A model generated the notes under the pieces. It saw only the letters and a program-made list of their open reading frames with translations, was not told where the DNA came from and made no database searches. A DNA stretch of 64,000 nt from Auricularia sp. M13 (Eukaryota; Basidiomycota; Agaricomycetes; Auriculariales; Auriculariaceae), in NCBI GenBank assembly GCA_037042915.1, contig CM073193.1:4464001-4528000 (forward strand). Reading direction: 5' to 3'. Shown here piece after piece: positions 1 to 11,900 of the stretch (the stretch's first letter is position 1; every line of letters starts with the position of its first letter). The position numbers and the translations under genes were made by a program.

Positions 1-889
1 GGAAAGCCGGGCACATCTCGCCACCGCCCATCATCCAGCTCGACAATCGCACGTTGCCAGCGCCCGGCCGCAAAGCCTCTGCCGACGCCGCGAGCAATGC
101 GCGCGTGACGGTCAAGATTGCTGACATTGGCAATGCGACTCCCATCGAGAAGCACTTCAGCGACGACATCCAGACCCGGCAGTATCGCAGCCCGGAGGTC
201 ATTATGGGCGCGAAATGGGGTCCGTCCGTCGACATTTGGTCGGTGGCATGTATTGTGCGTGTTCCTTCCATTCCATGGCCGTCGTGCGGAACCGCCTTCG
301 CACATCGACGGATTACCAGGCCCTCTGCTCACGCCGCTCGCAGATATTCGAACTCATAACCGGCGGGGACATTCTCTTCCAGCCTGTGGCGACGGAGCAG
401 TACACGAAGGACGACGACCACCTCGCGCAGATCGTCGAGCTCTGCGGCGACTTCCCGCGCAACGTGACGCACGGCGCGTACTTCGAGCGCGACTTCTTCG
501 ACACGCGTGGCCAGCTCAAGAACATCACGCGCCTGCGCTACTGGCCGCTCGAGGAGGTCCTGCGCGAGAAGTACATGTTCAGCCGCACGCGCGCCAAGGA
601 GATCGCGGCCTTCCTTGAGCCCATGCTCGACCTCCACCCGGATCGCCGCGCGACGGCCGAAGAGATGCTCAAGCATCCCTGGCTGGACGGCGTGATCGTC
701 CAAGGCGAACTCGACGCCGCACGTGCCATTGTAGAGCGCGGTCTCCTCCCCACCGCTCCCACTGTTCCCCCTGGGCTGCCGCCTCCGCTGCCACCCACGA
801 CCGCCACGACAGACATGGCCGCCCACACGTCCAAGAAGGCTGTCAAGACGGACCAGAACGCTAAAAAGAAGAAAAAGAAGAAAAAGTAA
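1..889 (+). CDS. SR-protein-specific kinase (SRPK/Sky1/Dsk1 family), 3' part
   Basis: C-terminal part of a serine/threonine kinase that phosphorylates SR splicing factors; the 5' part lies outside the window. The frame is open from base 3. Exon 1 ends at 254, the intron is 255-343 and the last exon is 344-889. Visible are DIGNA (the SRPK form of DFG), the activation-loop and P+1 string TRQYRSPEV, and DIWSVACI followed across the splice by IFELITGG, all hallmarks of SRPKs. A kinase C-lobe follows with DLHPDRRATAEEML and HPWL. The HRD loop and the ATP-binding lobe are upstream of the window. The protein ends in a proline-rich stretch and a run of lysines, a possible nuclear or RNA-binding tail. 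It is convergent with MDM34, with 234 bp between the stop codons. Confidence 0.9.
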
Positions 890-1123
890 ACGCTTTGAGT
901 GCTGTACACTTTGCACCATGTAGGATTTCTCTGTATCTGTCTGCTTGTGTAGATCCATGGAGGAGCAGTTGTGTTGGAAGGAACCGAAAAGGTTGCGGGA
1001 CGTGCTTTCATTAGAGGATGGGGGTTTTGCGGTACATCTGTCTCTACAGCCCAATAGTACATTTTGCAAAAGGAGGGGTGTGTGTGTGTGAGGTCTATAT
1101 CTACATCCATACAACTCATCAGA

Positions 1124-3491
1124 CTATGATACGAATGGGGCCCGCCGCCGCATCATCGACGGGTGCATCATCGGCGGGTCTGGTCGAAAGTAGTGATCGC
1201 GATCCGACGCGTCAAAATCGCTCGGCGGCGCGGGCGACGTCGAGCGTTCTCGAAGGGGGGCGACCTCCTCTGGCGGCGGCTCGGCGGGCTGCGTCTTGCG
1301 GCCGATGTGGTACATGCGCTTCCTGCGCGCGCGCTGCGGCTGCTTCGCGGCCTTGTCGGCGTTGACGAGCACGGTGGAGCGCGGGACGGAGCGCACGGTA
1401 ACGTGCTCGAGTGAGCGCGTGTAGGGCGAGAGCGTCTGGTTGAGCTGGCTCAGCGCGCCCAGCTGGCTCACGCTCTCGTTCAGGCCGGGCCGCAGCACGA
1501 TCGTGCGCGGCGAGCCGGCGAGCGGCGACATGCTCCTGCGGCGCTGCGACCCACCGCCTAAGCGGCGCGTCGCGAAGAGCGGCGATTGCGGCTGCGACGA
1601 CTCGTCTTCCGCCTCCGACGCAACCGCCTCGGACGGCGGCGGCGTCGGCATCGCGGGGAAGTACCCGCTTTGCCGCCGCAGAGGCATGGAGGGCTGCCGC
1701 ATCACGATTGAGGGCGGGGCGTGGGAGGGCGCGGTGGAGGAGATGACGGATGCCGCGCGCGGGAAGAGCTGTCGTGCGGGGTTCGCCTCAACCTCGGCGA
1801 GGCGCAGCGCGAGGCTCGAGAGACCGAGAGCAGGCTGGCTGAGGTCGCCGAGGCTGCGAGAAAGCATGCTCGGGCGCGCAGAGAGCGGGCTTTGCACGGC
1901 CGAGGACGGCTGCTCCGATAATCGCGACTGCGCGTGAACAATGCGCGGCCGCATGACGACTCCGCCGCCCACGGCGGGTATCGCCTCGTACTCGTCTGCT
2001 AGGCTAGGCGTGGTGTCGTCGAACTCGGTTGGCGGGGAGGGCACAAGCTCGTCCCAGGAGACCAGGTCGAACGCGTCTTCCTGTTCCTGTTCTTGTTCTG
2101 CTTGCCTGTCGTCGTGCGCTTCCTCCGCAAGGTCGGCCAGGCCTCTGTTGGGCGTCCATAATCGTTTGAAGCCGGTGAAATTGCTGCGGTTGGGAACGCC
2201 TTCGGGTCGCATGCCATACGTTGGGTCGTAATGCTCGATATGTGGAAAGACCGACTCGTCGGATGGTGTCGCCAGTGGTGTCGATGTCTGATCTGTGTGC
2301 ACACTGCGCGAACCTGAAGCAACGCTAGGTGTCCGTGGAACGCGATACAGGACGGAAGGAGAGATAGAAGGAGCGAATGTGGAAGGTACGAAGGAAGATG
2401 GGACGGTTGGGGGCAAGGACGGTGGGGTAGGAGGGAGTGAGGAACGGTGCTGGAGGGGCGGACGCGGGCCAAGCGTTGTGCGCAAGTCAGGGGTGGACAT
2501 GGTTTCAAGCCGCTGCGCCTTCTTGCCGAGGTATGGCGCTTGCACCTTCGTCTTCGCCGCGAGCCACGTCTGGCTCAAGCGGTGGATAATGCTGGGCAGG
2601 TCCTCGCGAAACATCTCGCGCAATTGCTCCTCGATCTCGCGTTGTATGTACTTCTGCAGCACGGCGATCGAGTCGAACGTGCTGTTGACATCGACGTTCT
2701 GAAGCGGATCTGTCTTGAACACGAGCGTGATGCCCTTGTGTTTCGAGACGACCAAGACGACATAGCAGTTGATCTTGAAATTCGATAGGCGCAAGAGCAT
2801 GGGCACGACCAGTGGCGCATGCGCTGCCAGGATGCCCCCTGAGCCGGCCATGGTGTGTATGTCTCGTTTCTTGTGCGTGAGCGGATTTGCCTGAGGCCAT
2901 GATCAGCACGTCGTAAGGGATGCTGCGCAGGTCCCGGGAAGACCAAACGGTAGACGTCGCGGTACTACCTGTCTAGCAGTGAGGTGCTCCCCGAATGACA
3001 TGATGAAATGGCCTATTTGTTGAGCGCCAAATGGCTCAAGCGTTCCAGCCTGTTGCACAATAAGAGTAGGGCAAGCGCATTGGGCGCATCGTTCCACATA
3101 TTCAAGGAGCCGCGGCGTCTACCATCTAGCCCAGGCTCCCGGGGCGTTCTCGCGCGCGCGCGACAGCACGCACCTGGACCTTGGTCCTGAGCACGATATA
3201 CGCGTCGCCTGAGTAGCTCAGGCGGAATATGCCTCTGAACTGTTCCATTGTAATCTCGCCAATGTCTCTGATCTCGAGCTCTGGCGGCTGTGGCGAAGAC
3301 TTAGCGTTAGGAGGAGCATGCGGCCGCAAAGAATGCAGACGCACTTGGGAACCCATCTCGATCTCGACGACCTCGATGCGGTCCGCGATAATGGGTGGCT
3401 TGTTGCCCTTGTTGAGCGCGTTCTCGACGAGTTGACGCGCATGTTGCAGGAACTCATCTGAGAATTCTGGCCACTCGAACTGGAAAGACAT
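1124..3491 (-). CDS. MDM34: ERMES complex subunit Mdm34
   Basis: Mitochondrial distribution and morphology protein 34, the outer-membrane SMP-domain subunit of the ER-mitochondria encounter structure, which tethers the two organelles and moves phospholipid. Exon 1 is 3491-3174 and begins with the diagnostic MSFQFEWPEFSDEFLQ. A 283 nt intron (GTGCGT to CAG) is followed by exon 2, 2890-1124, which resumes with ANPL exactly as in the family. The SMP domain spans about residues 1-230 and includes GITLVFKTDPLQNV, NSTFDSI and DLPSIIHRLS. The rest is a long low-complexity Pro/Ser-rich tail, also usual for fungal Mdm34. The model gives 694 residues. The intron is longer than the roughly 50 nt typical here, but the family alignment leaves no room for another exon. 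Confidence 0.92.
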
Positions 3492-3867
3492 GTGACGGCA
3501 ATTGCCGCCGCGACCGTGAAGAGTTCTTTCTCCACATCTCAATCCATGAAACGGCCTGAAAATGCGCGTAATTTTACCGAAAGACATGAGACCAGGCGTA
3601 ATAAACAGAAACTAGCAGGGTGGAAGCCGGAGATCGAAGATTTATATCGACTGACTATGGAGAGTGACAGGGCTCCCTTTCTTACACGCGCCGTCACGGC
3701 TGTGCCACGAAGGGCAGGTATCTGACGTGGTACATCGATGGATGAGGTAGTTTCTGACACGGCTTCCCGGACAAGGACTGGCTGCTGAGTGCTAAGTCTG
3801 GAGGAGAATTATTATTTAGATGAAAGGAGACCTCGCGAACGAATACAGTCGTGGACTGCAACGCAGC
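3492..3867. other. Intergenic, upstream of MDM34
   Basis: No gene is visible. The MDM34 promoter must lie here, because the next gene is in tandem on the same strand. From about 3672 on, the sequence is homologous to 31170-31274, the downstream flank of the second kinase-like gene. Confidence 0.6.
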
Positions 3868-4972
3868 TCAGTCACAAACGATGCCTTCCACCATAGCACG
3901 CAGCTCTTCAAGGCTCGGCCGATCTTCGGGCAAAGCCCGCGTACACGCCGCCACGATCTCGTCCAAAGGCGGCGGGACAGGCCGTTCTACCATACCCCGC
4001 GGACCAGCCGCGTACAGCATGTCACCGATGGCATTGCCTATATCGTAGATATCCGACTTGAACGTCCAGCCGGCGACCAGGTGCTCGAATGCCGTATCAT
4101 GCGTCATGGGAATGCGCGGGGCGAGCTCTCGGAACTCCGGTGCGTTTCGGCAGCCCCAGTGGCCTTCCAAATCGCCGATGAGCAGACGCAAACGGCCACC
4201 GTCACTGTCGGACCACAGGAAATTGCGCTTGGAGATGTCGCGGTGCACGATGCCACGGGCGTGTAGGAAGCGCAGGCCGTCGATGAGGTCGAGGATCCAC
4301 GCCTTGTATGTTTCCAGCGGATGCACGTTGCCATACAGTCGCCAGTCCGTATCGAGCTTCGGAAATACGAGCTCGCCGGCGGACGACTTTCCGAGCAGCG
4401 GGAGTATGCATGGGGATTGTGGGACGCCGGGACAGGTGCCGCCGAGACAAGCGAGATGGTTGCGTATTTCGCTCACGTAGCGTGACTTTTTGACGAAATG
4501 AAGCTCGGGGTCGACAGTGACGAGCGGGAGCAAGGCGAGCGCTTCGCTCAGGTCTTCGCTATCGTCCGCGTAAGAGGGCAAGGGAGGGGTATAAGAGAGG
4601 GGACGGATGTCGTCGCCGATGATGGAGTAGCTTGAGTTGCGTTGCAGGTGGGCGGGCAGCTTGCGCTTGAGCCGGAGAACGTCGCCAGAAAGTGTACCCG
4701 GGATGTCGGCCAGGCAAAGAAAGCAGATATCGCCGTCACTGGGCTTGAACCAGAAAAGAACGCAGAGAACATCATTGAGCAGGATGTCTTTCAAGTCGAC
4801 CAGGGGCAGCACGAACGCGGACGCCTCCACCTTCAGCCGTTCTCTTTCGCGCAGACGGCGAACTGCCTCGACGAACTGTTCACTGGCGATCGCTGCAGTC
4901 ATGACAACGGAAAGAAGAAGAGAAACACGTAAAGTTCAGCTTCCGCTACGCGAGTCTTTAAGCGCCAGGCCA
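3672..4972. repeat. Segmental duplication, copy 1 (paired with about 31170-32455)
   Basis: The kinase-like gene plus both flanks are duplicated. Downstream homology starts near the shared CTCCCTTT and ACGCGCCGT strings. Upstream homology runs through CTTCCGCTACGCGAGTCTTTA and stops after CGCCAGG. After 27 unrelated bases the KDM5-derived fragment begins. The copies are clearly diverged but alignable throughout. Confidence 0.75.
3868..4902 (-). CDS. Kinase-like protein, copy 1 (HRD-type loop, DLEG in place of DFG)
   Basis: A 344-residue intronless gene. The C-lobe of a protein kinase fold is clear: FLHARGIVHRDISKRNFLW is the catalytic loop with Asp and Asn, LLIGDLEGHWG stands where DFG is expected, SDIYDIGNAIGDML is the helix-F region, and LPEDRPSLEELRAMVEG is the C-terminal PxxRP-type motif. 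Upstream, HFVKKSRYVSEIRNH could supply the lysine and helix-C glutamate. No glycine-rich loop is evident, and the first 110 residues are unlike known kinases. Replacement of DFG Phe-Gly by Leu-Glu leaves the metal-binding Asp, so activity cannot be excluded. A paralogue lies at 31275-32378. The start is the ATG at 4902, because the paralogue aligns from the same Met-Thr-Ala. Substrate unknown. Confidence 0.7.
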   Translation of the reverse strand: MTAAIASEQFVEAVRRLRERERLKVEASAFVLPLVDLKDILLNDVLCVLFWFKPSDGDICFLCLADIPGTLSGDVLRLKRKLPAHLQRNSSYSIIGDDIRPLSYTPPLPSYADDSEDLSEALALLPLVTVDPELHFVKKSRYVSEIRNHLACLGGTCPGVPQSPCILPLLGKSSAGELVFPKLDTDWRLYGNVHPLETYKAWILDLIDGLRFLHARGIVHRDISKRNFLWSDSDGGRLRLLIGDLEGHWGCRNAPEFRELAPRIPMTHDTAFEHLVAGWTFKSDIYDIGNAIGDMLYAAGPRGMVERPVPPPLDEIVAACTRALPEDRPSLEELRAMVEGIVCD

Positions 4973-4999
4973 ATGCCGCGGACTTGCCTGACGGGCAGC

Positions 5000-5629
5000 T
5001 GCAGGCCCCCGCCGAGCAGCTCCAGCGTTACACAGCGCGTCCGACCGCTCGCCGGTTTAAGGACGCGCTGTAAGTATCGTCTGCTTTGAGGAGACTGCGC
5101 CCGCGAGTCCTGCTTCCGCCCAATAAGCTTGCACTGCAATTTCACTGGTCCTCGACATGATTCGGTACTCCGAGTCGTACAACCCAAATGACATGGTGCA
5201 GCCTCACCCCGGTGCCCAGGGCATGCTAAGTGCTTGCAAGCGTCAGCCCATCGCAGCATGCCCCTCCCGCTCCTGCTCGTGCTTTGCCTGACCCTCACGC
5301 TCCGCCAGCACCAGAGTCTGAGTCCGGCATTCTCCAGGAAGCGTAAAACCCCTCCCCCTCCCGACCAACCAGCAGGAACGTCTCAGCTGCGCCCTGAGAC
5401 ACAGGTCGGGGGTGTTCCTGCAGAGGATCGCGACGGGCCACCTGCGGCACGAAAGGTTAAGTTGGTCGTCAAATCGCAGGAGGAAAAGGACAAGGACTCA
5501 GCGCGCTGCAATGGCAGTGGAGCGCTGCGGGTCGAGGATCTCGTGCAATGAAGTTCTCACTCATGTTCATATTCTGACGGCTCTCTCTCTTACGTCGCGC
5601 TTTCGCCTACGCTGTGTCCACATGTCTCA
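5000..5629 (+). pseudogene. Broken duplicate of the 3' end of KDM5
   Basis: The DNA matches the last exon and 3' flank of the KDM5 gene at 40669-41230, on the opposite strand. Homology begins at CTGCAGGCCCC, is interrupted by an insertion around 5030-5105, and continues through the segments for [31 protein letters not shown] and ALRVEDLVQ. It then runs past the stop codon to CATGTCTCA at 5629. Small insertions and deletions shift the frame and no start region is present, so it is a gene fragment. Its 3' limit coincides with the predicted 5' end of the Helitron and with the edge of the FunK1 element next to the real KDM5 gene. Confidence 0.85.
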
Positions 5630-5631
5630 TC

Positions 5632-5649
5632 ACCGACTCCTAAGTCGGT
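5632..5649 (+). repeat. Subterminal hairpin at the Helitron 5' end
   Basis: ACCGACT, loop CCTA, then AGTCGGT: a perfect 7 bp stem starting 2 nt inside the proposed 5' TC terminus. A G-run follows at about 5658-5667. Hairpins mark Helitron 3' ends classically and both ends in Helentron-type elements, so its place here is suggestive rather than diagnostic. Confidence 0.5.
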
Positions 5650-5976
5650 TCTTCAGTGGGGGGGGGGTATTCAGATTGGACAACCCGTGTTCTCCCGAAA
5701 CATCTTCCGACTCTACCCGGCGCCTTTAATACCTGTTTCCCCCACCTTTCCCAACATCTCATCCCTTTTAAAACGCACTATCATAGCGACATAGTATTTC
5801 TCTCTCAGTCTGAGACTTCAGTTTCGAGATTATGCTATATCGTAATCTACTTTCAATACGGGACGGCGGTATCCTCTCTCTTTTACATCCGCGTTTCCGG
5901 TCCGGGCCGCACACCATTCTGCGATCACCTACTTAGTTTGCGCCGACGGTGGACTGACCGCAACCCACGAACCACT

Positions 5977-8900
5977 ATGGCGACCGCTCCTGACCCATTG
6001 GACAGCATGCCTACACCCCACAGTGCTACTTGCACGGTGCGTTCCAGCACTACCTTTTTTTATGTCTACTGACGCACCTCCCTTTCGTGCTGGGCTCTCT
6101 TCATTGGAAACGTATTGATATGGAAACCTTGATGATATGGAATTAGACCGGCGCTGGATGCTTGACGCTCGAACCTCTCGGCGTCATCGCGTCCGCGTTC
6201 GCGCCCGTACATCTAAAGACTCTCGTTCAGCAGTGCGAAGCTATCTCGCTGCCTGTCCGAGCAAACGCTACCAAGATTTATATCGCTGGTGTTGTACTAG
6301 ACAGAGCTCGCACTGTTGTTCAGGCCATTGCCAACCCCCGCTGCGAAGCTGCCGTCGCGGATTTTCGCACTGCACTCGGATACTTTGCTCGCTTCCTAAT
6401 TGTGGAAGGTTCAAAATCAGTGACTTTCTCTGTTCCTTGGCTTGATAAACCCATCCGATCAACCGTCCTGCTTGCCGGCCTTGACGAGCTTAATCGCAGT
6501 GAACTACGCAAAATACTACGATCGCTCGACATTGTATGCTCCCGTAATTCGCTCAAGGGCCGCCTGACGTACTTACTGCTGGATCATTTCGAGTCTGTCT
6601 TGGACTCGTACTCCGAATCTGGAGAATCCGGGCTGCAGAACTGGCTGTCCTCCTTTTACGGCTGTAGCCCCCCAGATTCCATGTCCTACAACGACATGCT
6701 GCTCACAGTACTAGATTTCCTTTTTCCGGAAGAGGCATTGCTGGCACTGATGGCCGCACGCGAAGAAGATCAGGACGAAACGCGCCAGTCCGCGAAAAGT
6801 CGTCATCTACTTCGCAGCAGCAATCAGTCCCGTTTGCGGTCTTTGAGGCGCTCCATGCTTGATCATGCTGTTAACGAATACTGGCCGCGACCTGTTCCGG
6901 AATTTCTCCGTATGGCGTGCATGTCGAAGTATCACGAGGCTTCTCAGTTTCATCCTGCACTCACTTGTGCAGCTTGTGCTCGCGCACGAGTCAACTTGCA
7001 TGTTTTGTCTCATCGCCACACTGAAGGGTACGCCGGGAAACTCGATTTGAGCACGCTTCGCTGCGTAGACGAATGGCTACTCGAACATCCTGCGAAACCT
7101 TTCGAATTTGCTGACGCGCGTCTTAACGGCCTCATGCTCGATTCCGACGGACTGACTTATGTCGACAGCTTATGTACACTGATCAACATATGCTCTGAAT
7201 GCGAGGGGCCTCTGCAAAAGGGCAAGATCCCTAAATTATCTCTGCGCAATGGTCTTTTCCGCGGCGCTCTACCTGAGCATCTTCGCGACATCACTTGGGT
7301 CGAAGAACAAGTCGTAGCTATCTACAAGGCTGCGAACAATATTACGCGCATCTTCGGTAGTTCTAATCCCAGTCTATCTTTCGTGCTCTACGGTAATACT
7401 TGCGCTCATCCGCAAAATGTCGTTCAGACGGCAGACATACTACCTCGCACTTGCGGCGACGTGGCCGACACCCTAGCGGTCATATTTGTCGGCCCCGGAA
7501 AGTACAAGCCTAAGACACTGTCCACTTACCGCGTGCGTCGTCAGAAGCTTATTGATTTGATGAATTGGCTCAAGTGCAACAATAAGCTGTATCAAAATTG
7601 CAAGTGGGACGAAACTCGCTTCGACGAGTATCCTGAGGACGGCCCGCTTCCTGGAATGTCAGAAAGAATGGTTCACGAGGACCGGCCCGACACTGAGGAA
7701 CAGTTCGAACGCGAAACCGCAGGTCTAGATCCACACCCAGCGCTCGAGCCTCGCGCGGAACGTCGCCTGGCACCGGATGATGAATTTGTGTTTCTTGACG
7801 CTCTTGGTTTAACCGATTCCACCGCAGATACTGTCCGGGCCAGAACCTTTGAGTCGGCGGCGCTCATGAATTTGCTCCCTCTGACGATGCGTACCCCCGA
7901 CCTGACCTTGCATCGCGGCTCAGCGGCTATACCGGAATACGGTAACCATAAGCTTCTACCTGGCCTTTACCCGACGCTTTTCCCATTTGGAATTGGAGGT
8001 TTTGAAGATTGGGACGCACAGGACTCCAAGCAGCACGTTGGATTTCGCCTCCATGCAAACTACCTCATCGACCTGAAGGACAGACGGTTCTCGTCCCACA
8101 GGGCATTTATGTTTGTTATCGTTAACATTCTTCAGCGACGGGCTGTCCACCTCGAGACTCGGTTTCGCATCAAGTCATCCCGGGTGGAGTCCCTTACCCC
8201 CGATTTACTTAATATCACCTCGGAGCAAATCAAGCGGGTTTCTGAGCAATTTGCCAATAATGCGTCGTATACCGCCATAGCCCCAGAGGATAAAAACGTT
8301 TTAGATCTTCTGCGACTCGTAGAAACTGTGGCCGCGAAAGTGCCCGGTTCGCACACTTCGAAGCTGAACCTACGGCGCAAAATCTTCGCAAAGTCGCGAC
8401 ACTGGGGCATCCCGCACGTCTTTCTCACATTGAATCCGACACCGACTAACTCACCCCTCTTCCATCTAATGGTTGGGGATGAAACTGTGGATCTCTCACA
8501 CCGCTACCCCCAAGTCGCTCGTGCCGTCGAGCGCTCTCTCCGCGTCGCTTCCGATCCAGCCATGGCAGCATTGTTTTTCGATCTCTCGATCAATCTCATC
8601 TTTGAACACCTGTTTGGATGGGATTTTGAGAAAGGGCGGTCTACTGAGCAAGGCGGCATCTTGGGCCACTTGCAGGGTTTTGCTGGCAGCGATGAACTAA
8701 CCAACCGCGGGATTCTTCACAGGCACATCGTTATCTGGCTTCGAGGAGGTCTGAACCCTCGGGAAGTACGTGATAAACTACGATATGATAGAGACTTTGA
8801 GACACGATTTTTTCAGTTTTGGGATGAAATGATACACCACCATTTGCCGGAGGTGTACTGGGTAAAAGAAACCAGCGATCCGCGACAGGAGCGGCCGCCA

Positions 8901-11900
8901 AAACCACCTTCTGACTTTGGATTTGGCAGCGAAGTCGTCGCTGAGAGAGGTCTGACGGTTGAGCAGAAGCAAGAACTCCAAGACTGGAATGAAGAGTTCG
9001 TGACCGATGTGAAACGCATGGGGGAAAAAACGCAACGGCACGTCCACAAAAAAGTCTGCGAGGCCTACGGTCACGAAGACCAGTGTCGCTTTCAGTTCCC
9101 CCACGACACCGTCGAACAGTCGCACTTTGATGCAACCACTAACTCCATTGTTCTGAAGTGCCTTGACGGATGGGTTAATTATTTCAACCCCGAGCTTCTA
9201 GTTATGACGCGTCACAATCATGACATCAAGTGCATCCTGTCTGGGAAAGCGGCTCAAGCTGCTATCTTCTACATTACTAATTACATCACCAAGTTAGATG
9301 TCAATACGCACCACATATTGGGTCTCATGTCAAATGCTGTCTTCCAACTCGAACAGAGACAGCTTACTCACGGTCAAAGCGTTGACGTGAGAACGCTGCT
9401 TCACAAATGTCTTGCTCGTATTACGAGTTCGCAGGAGATGCATGCCCAAAAAGCCGCTCGTTACATCAGAGGCCTCGACGATAGCTTCCTCTCGCATGAG
9501 ACAGTAGCAATGATGTCCGGCCTTCTAATGAAGTATATTGTTGGACTATACAAAGTCGAGGAAGTAGAAAACCCGGAGGCCGATATCCATGACGAGGATC
9601 CCGAAGAGCCAGAGGCCGAATTACCTGATATTGTGCCCGAACAAGCGACCGAGGAAGAATACGACCCCTCACAGCACTTAACCCTTGAAGGCGATGGCAG
9701 TCTCAGAGTCTGTAATCAGCTGGATGATTACCTCTATCGGGGTACGGCGCTTGCAGATTTCAACTTCTACGATTTTGCGTCTAAGATCAAGTGTGTTCAG
9801 CGTGGGAAGAAGAAGAAGCTTGCCCCTCATCAGTTCGAGTTCAAACCCGGTCACCCTCGAGCTCATACACACATCCTTGAGTATCGCCACAAAAGCGCCG
9901 TTAATTGTGATGCTAAAGAGTTTGTCCCCTACTCAATTGGACCAACCATACCTCGGCGGAGCGAACATGAATATTATAAGTTGTACTGTCTCGCGCATTT
10001 CAAGCCGTTCAATATCGACGCCCCGCTTCTTCCGGTCGGTAGCAGTATCGCGCATGAGTTTCAAACCTTCAAGTTCAGTTCGGCGTGCCTACAGCGCATT
10101 GAGAACTGGGAGGCTTTGTACGAATGCGAAGATGAGCGGGATGCGGAACGGCTGAAGAGACAAGCTAAGAAAGCTGCAGAAAAGGTTCGTTTGCCGTCGT
10201 TTGCTGATGATGAGGATGCGGCTTTCGTGGTAGATCCATCAAGCATCCCCACTGCAGGCTTTCAAAAAGAGGTATTTAAGACTTGGAGTAGCCTTGCCGG
10301 CGCGGGTTGGTTCGGCAGTCAAGAAGACGAGGTGATGAGGGATGACACCGCCGCCGCCATTCCAGAAAACCTCACTCCGGCGCAACTGAAGAAGTTCTGG
10401 TCAAAGTGGCGATCCGAGCTTAAATCACAAGGGCAACGAACCTTTTGCACGATTTTCGGTGCTGAGGTAGATGCGACGACTACTACAGCTGTGCCAGAGG
10501 ATATGCCGGAACTTGAGCCCCGCACTGAGGGCGTTACGAACAAATCCGATAGGGCATTTTCCGCGGAAGATGCGCTGCGATGCGCAGATAAATACACTCT
10601 CAATAAAGAGCAGAGACGTGCCTTTGCGGTTATCACAGATTGGCTGCGCTCACACATGTGCCCTGGTCCCGGTAAGGCACAGCCTAAGCCGTTGAGGATG
10701 ATATTGCATGGACCCGGTGGCACTGGAAAGACTCACTGTCTGAAGCCTATTCAGGATCTTCTGGAAGCCGTAGGTTTGCAGGACGCAGTGGTTCGCTTGG
10801 CGCCTACAGGGTCAGCGGCGTCGTTGATTGATGGACAGACCGTTCATAGCGCGCTAAAATTGAAAATCGTGAGAAAGGGAGACGACACCATGGAAACTTT
10901 CGAGGTCACCTGGTCGCCAACGGATAGGAAATACATGGAAGAATTGTTCGGAAATGCTCTATTGGTGCTGTTGGACGAATTTTCGCTTGCTTCCTGTAAA
11001 ATGCTTGGGCAGTTAGACACTGGTCTCAGACTCGCGAAGCAAAATTGGGACGAACCATTTGGGGGTATGGCTGTCATTCTGTGCGGTGATTTGTGCCAGT
11101 ACCCGCCTGTGCTGGAAGCGCCCGTTTGGCAGCCCAATGCGAACGTGAATCAGGGAGCTGGCAAGAGCAGTGACATGAGCTTGGAACAACTGGGAAGACT
11201 CGCCTACAAGACCTTCGATACGGTAATCGAGTTTTCCGAACAGCAGCGAATGAAGGAGGATCCTGCATTTGGTGCGGCTGTCAATCGTTTGCGCACTCGA
11301 GAATGCACACGCGAGGATCTTAACCTGTTTAATTCGCGGGTTGTTAAAAGCGAGGAGAATCCTGACGGCGTGCCGCTAGACGGACCGGAGTTTGCGCGCG
11401 CGAGCATCATCACAGTCGACAATGCGACACGATCTCGAATCAACGAGGAAAAAACCAAAGCGCTTGGATCGCATTTGAAGCGTTTTTTTAATGTTGCGGC
11501 TAACGATCAGGTTCGCGCTGGAGGTTGTATGTCGTCTTTCACACCTGAAAGTCGTAAGAAGGTTCTCGACATGGACTTCAAGGACACAAAGACCAAACCT
11601 TTGCCCGGGCGCCTCATGTTGTACGAAGGCATGCCCGTCGTTCTGCGCCATAGAAATCTCTCTGTGGCCTTGAAGGTCACCAACGGCTCGCAGGGAATCT
11701 TGAAAAAGCTCATAGTACACGAGGACGATCATGGACATACTGTCGCAGACCTGGCAATAGTCCATTTCCCTAACAGCTCCGTCGACTTGACGGGTTTAGG
11801 GCCGGGAATGTATCCTATTTCGCCGATATCCTGCCCGTTGACTGTTCCCGTAGTTTCTAGTGTGAGTGGTAAGGTCGAGGGATTAAAAGCGACGAGACGA

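Noticed and set aside
8731-9135. Minus-strand frames inside the RepHel gene
   Set aside because: Antisense shadows; the plus strand is an uninterrupted RepHel reading frame.
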